A stretch of DNA of 9,282 bases, from positions 1-9,282 of the forward strand of contig JAFRJF010000259.1 in assembly GCA_017432405.1 (NCBI GenBank), given 5' to 3'. Every line of letters begins with the position of its first letter. Positions within the stretch are counted from its first letter, which is position 1. Shown here piece by piece: positions 7,677-9,282 of the stretch. The DNA comes from Clostridia bacterium. Lineage in GTDB: Bacteria > Bacillota_A > Clostridia > Christensenellales > Aristaeellaceae. The translations under genes and the position numbers were made by a program. The notes beneath the pieces were generated by a model. The model searched no databases, was not told where the DNA came from, and saw nothing but the letters and a program-made list of their open reading frames with translations.

Positions 7677-9282
7677 ATGCTGCGAAGGATGGACGGTTGG
7701 GTCGCTTCGGGATTCAGGAGGATGGACTGGGACGGGGCCGGGTTGCTGGGGCGGCGCGCGCTGGTGTGGCTTGCGCTGGCGGGGACGGCATACCTGCTGT
7801 GCAGGGCCCAGCTGCCGCCGCTGCTGGCTCCGTTTGGGATGGCGTTCCTTGCGGCGGGGCTGGCGGCGGGAAAGAACGGGGCGGCGCTGCTGGCGGGCTG
7901 CCTCGCCGGCGCGATGGAGGGAAGCCTGGCGGATTTCAACCTGCGCCTTCCGGCGGGCGCGGCCATCGTGCTGGGGGGCGGCATCGCCTGGGATACGCTG
8001 TCCCCGGCGCTGAGGCGGGCGTTGGGGCAGGGACCGTGGCTGCGCGTGGGGGGACGGGCCCGGGGGACGGACCCTCTGCCCCGCCGGCAGGCGCGCTCGC
8101 CGAAACGGCGGGACGGGATCGCCGGTCCGATCCTGGCGGGCATGGGCGTGCTGATCCCCGGCCTGGCCGGGATGGGCGAGGCGATCTGGCCATCGGCGGC
8201 GATGGTGGCCGCCGCCTCGGGGGCCGCAGCCACGGCCACGCCCTTTTTCAGCGCGGCGCTGGAGGCGCATCCCCGGCGGCGCTGGCTGGGCGCCGAGGAG
8301 AAGGCCGGCGTGTTCCTGCTGTGGGCATTTATGCTGTTGGGGCTGGCGCGGCTCTCGCTGCCGGTGGCGCTGTGCGTGGGCAGCGCACTGACCCAACTGC
8401 TCGCGGGCAGCGGGGCGCTGGCGGGCATCGGCGTCGGCGGGGCGCTGCTGATCGCCGGGGCGGACCCGCGAATCATGGCGCTGACGGCGGTGGGCGGCGC
8501 GACGGTGCAGCTCTGCGGCGGACGGTCCAGGCCTGCCCGGGCGGTCTGCGCCAGCAGCGCGATGCTCTGCGCGGGCCTGCTGCTGAACGCGCCGTCCCAA
8601 TGGCTGGTCTGCGTCGGGGCCTCGTCGTTGCTGGTCGCCCCCATGCCTCAGGCGTGGGCGCGGTTTTTCTCCCGTCTGGCGGAGTCCGTGCCGGATCCCT
8701 GTGATCCCCAGCGCCTGGCGACGCGGCTCCAGCGGGCGTCGGCGGAACGTCTCAGGGCGCTGGGCGCGGCCTTTGGCGAGCTGGCGGAGGGTTATGCCGC
8801 GCCAACCGGGCTGCCGGACGCCCACGCGCTGGTGCAGCGGTTGCGGGAGCGGCTGTGCGAGGGCTGCGCCGGCTATGCCGGCTGCTGGCAGGGCGGGTCA
8901 GACGGCGGGGCGCGACTGCTGTGCGACCTGATCGCCCGGGCGGTGGCCCTGTCCGGCGAGACGCCGTTGTTTGAAGGCGAGGCGCCGCCGGAGCTCTCCA
9001 GGCGCTGCCGCCGTGGCCGGCTGATTCCCGAGCGCATCGGCGACATGCTGGAGGACTTTGCCCGAGCGCGCCGGGATGGGCTGAAGCGCGGCACGGAAAA
9101 CCGGCTGATTTCCGCCCAGTTCAACCAGGCCCGCCAGCTGATCGAAGCGCTGGCCCTGCAACAGGGAGGCGCCGTCCGGTTGCGCACCCGGCAGGCGGCC
9201 CGGGCCGCCGCCGCGCTGGAGCGGGCGGGCATCGGGGTGGAATCGGTCACGGCGCTGGGCGGCAGGGGGGTGGAGATCGTCG
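7677..9282 (+). CDS. spoIIE: Stage II sporulation protein E, N-terminal part (3' end outside window)
   Basis: SpoIIE is the membrane PP2C-type phosphatase of the sporulation septum. It dephosphorylates SpoIIAA to activate sigma-F in the forespore and interacts with FtsZ at the polar division site. The frame from ATG 7677 stays open to the window end, giving 535 residues. Residues about 27-325 hold roughly ten hydrophobic segments rich in Ala, Gly and Leu, broken by a basic loop near 120-148. A soluble region follows, with RLCEGCAGYAGCW (392-404; C-x2-C-x5-CW), a further Cys416 and RRCRRGRLIPERI (442-454), matching the Cys-containing central region of the family. It ends at GGRGVEIV, about where the phosphatase domain begins, so the catalytic aspartates are not visible. 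It is divergent from mnmG. Composition is very GC-rich, with many GCG and CGG codons unlike the str genes. Identification rests on architecture and the Cys motif; another multipass PP2C-like protein is a remote alternative. Confidence 0.87.
   Translation, partial: MLRRMDGWVASGFRRMDWDGAGLLGRRALVWLALAGTAYLLCRAQLPPLLAPFGMAFLAAGLAAGKNGAALLAGCLAGAMEGSLADFNLRLPAGAAIVLGGGIAWDTLSPALRRALGQGPWLRVGGRARGTDPLPRRQARSPKRRDGIAGPILAGMGVLIPGLAGMGEAIWPSAAMVAAASGAAATATPFFSAALEAHPRRRWLGAEEKAGVFLLWAFMLLGLARLSLPVALCVGSALTQLLAGSGALAGIGVGGALLIAGADPRIMALTAVGGATVQLCGGRSRPARAVCASSAMLCAGLLLNAPSQWLVCVGASSLLVAPMPQAWARFFSRLAESVPDPCDPQRLATRLQRASAERLRALGAAFGELAEGYAAPTGLPDAHALVQRLRERLCEGCAGYAGCWQGGSDGGARLLCDLIARAVALSGETPLFEGEAPPELSRRCRRGRLIPERIGDMLEDFARARRDGLKRGTENRLISAQFNQARQLIEALALQQGGAVRLRTRQAARAAAALERAGIGVESVTALGGRGVEIV

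Noticed and set aside
7649..8704. Plus-strand open frame of 351 codons at the spoIIE locus
   Set aside because: It is Gly/Arg-rich low-complexity sequence in another frame. The overlapping frame from 7677 encodes membrane segments and SpoIIE motifs and has the correctly spaced ribosome binding site.
7554..8825. Minus-strand open frame of 423 codons opposite spoIIE
   Set aside because: It is Arg/Gln/Pro-rich with no domain, overlaps the mnmG promoter region, and is explained by GC-rich third positions of spoIIE.

Overview
The window looks like a GC-rich, endospore-forming member of the Clostridia (Firmicutes). The reasons are a str operon in the usual order, strong GGAGG-type ribosome binding sites before most genes, an EF-Tu with the lengthened G-domain end seen in several clostridial groups, and a spoIIE gene. 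SpoIIE is found only in endospore formers. Genus or family cannot be fixed from this stretch alone.

Positions 1-4360 on the + strand hold the end of the streptomycin (str) operon: the 3' part of rpsL (S12), complete rpsG (S7), fusA (EF-G) and tuf (EF-Tu), closed by a strong intrinsic terminator. These four products work together on the ribosome: two 30S proteins plus the two GTPases that deliver aminoacyl-tRNA and drive translocation. The spacers are fairly long (184, 129 and 69 bp). The first two contain inverted repeats, including a perfect 17-bp stem between rpsG and fusA.

Positions 4379-5119 (+) encode a membrane-anchored alpha/beta hydrolase of unknown substrate, starting just after the terminator. 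It converges on, and overlaps by 6 bp, a minus-strand pair: mnmG (tRNA wobble-uridine modification) followed by a small flavodoxin-fold NAD(P)H oxidoreductase. A good sigma-A type promoter lies upstream of mnmG. It places the first in-frame ATG upstream of the predicted transcription start, so a TTG start at 7508 is preferred.

Positions 7677-9282 (+) carry the 5' part of spoIIE, divergent from mnmG and cut by the window end. Because no stop codon falls inside the window, this gene is easily missed, and long spurious frames overlap it on both strands.

I see no CRISPR array, mobile element, tRNA, rRNA or clearly new multi-gene system. The points most worth a second look are an Arg in S12 at the classical streptomycin-resistance position (Lys87 of E. 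coli), an abrupt codon-use change inside tuf together with an unusual Lys at position 92 of EF-Tu, the perfect hairpin before fusA, and the mnmG/spoIIE divergent regulatory region.
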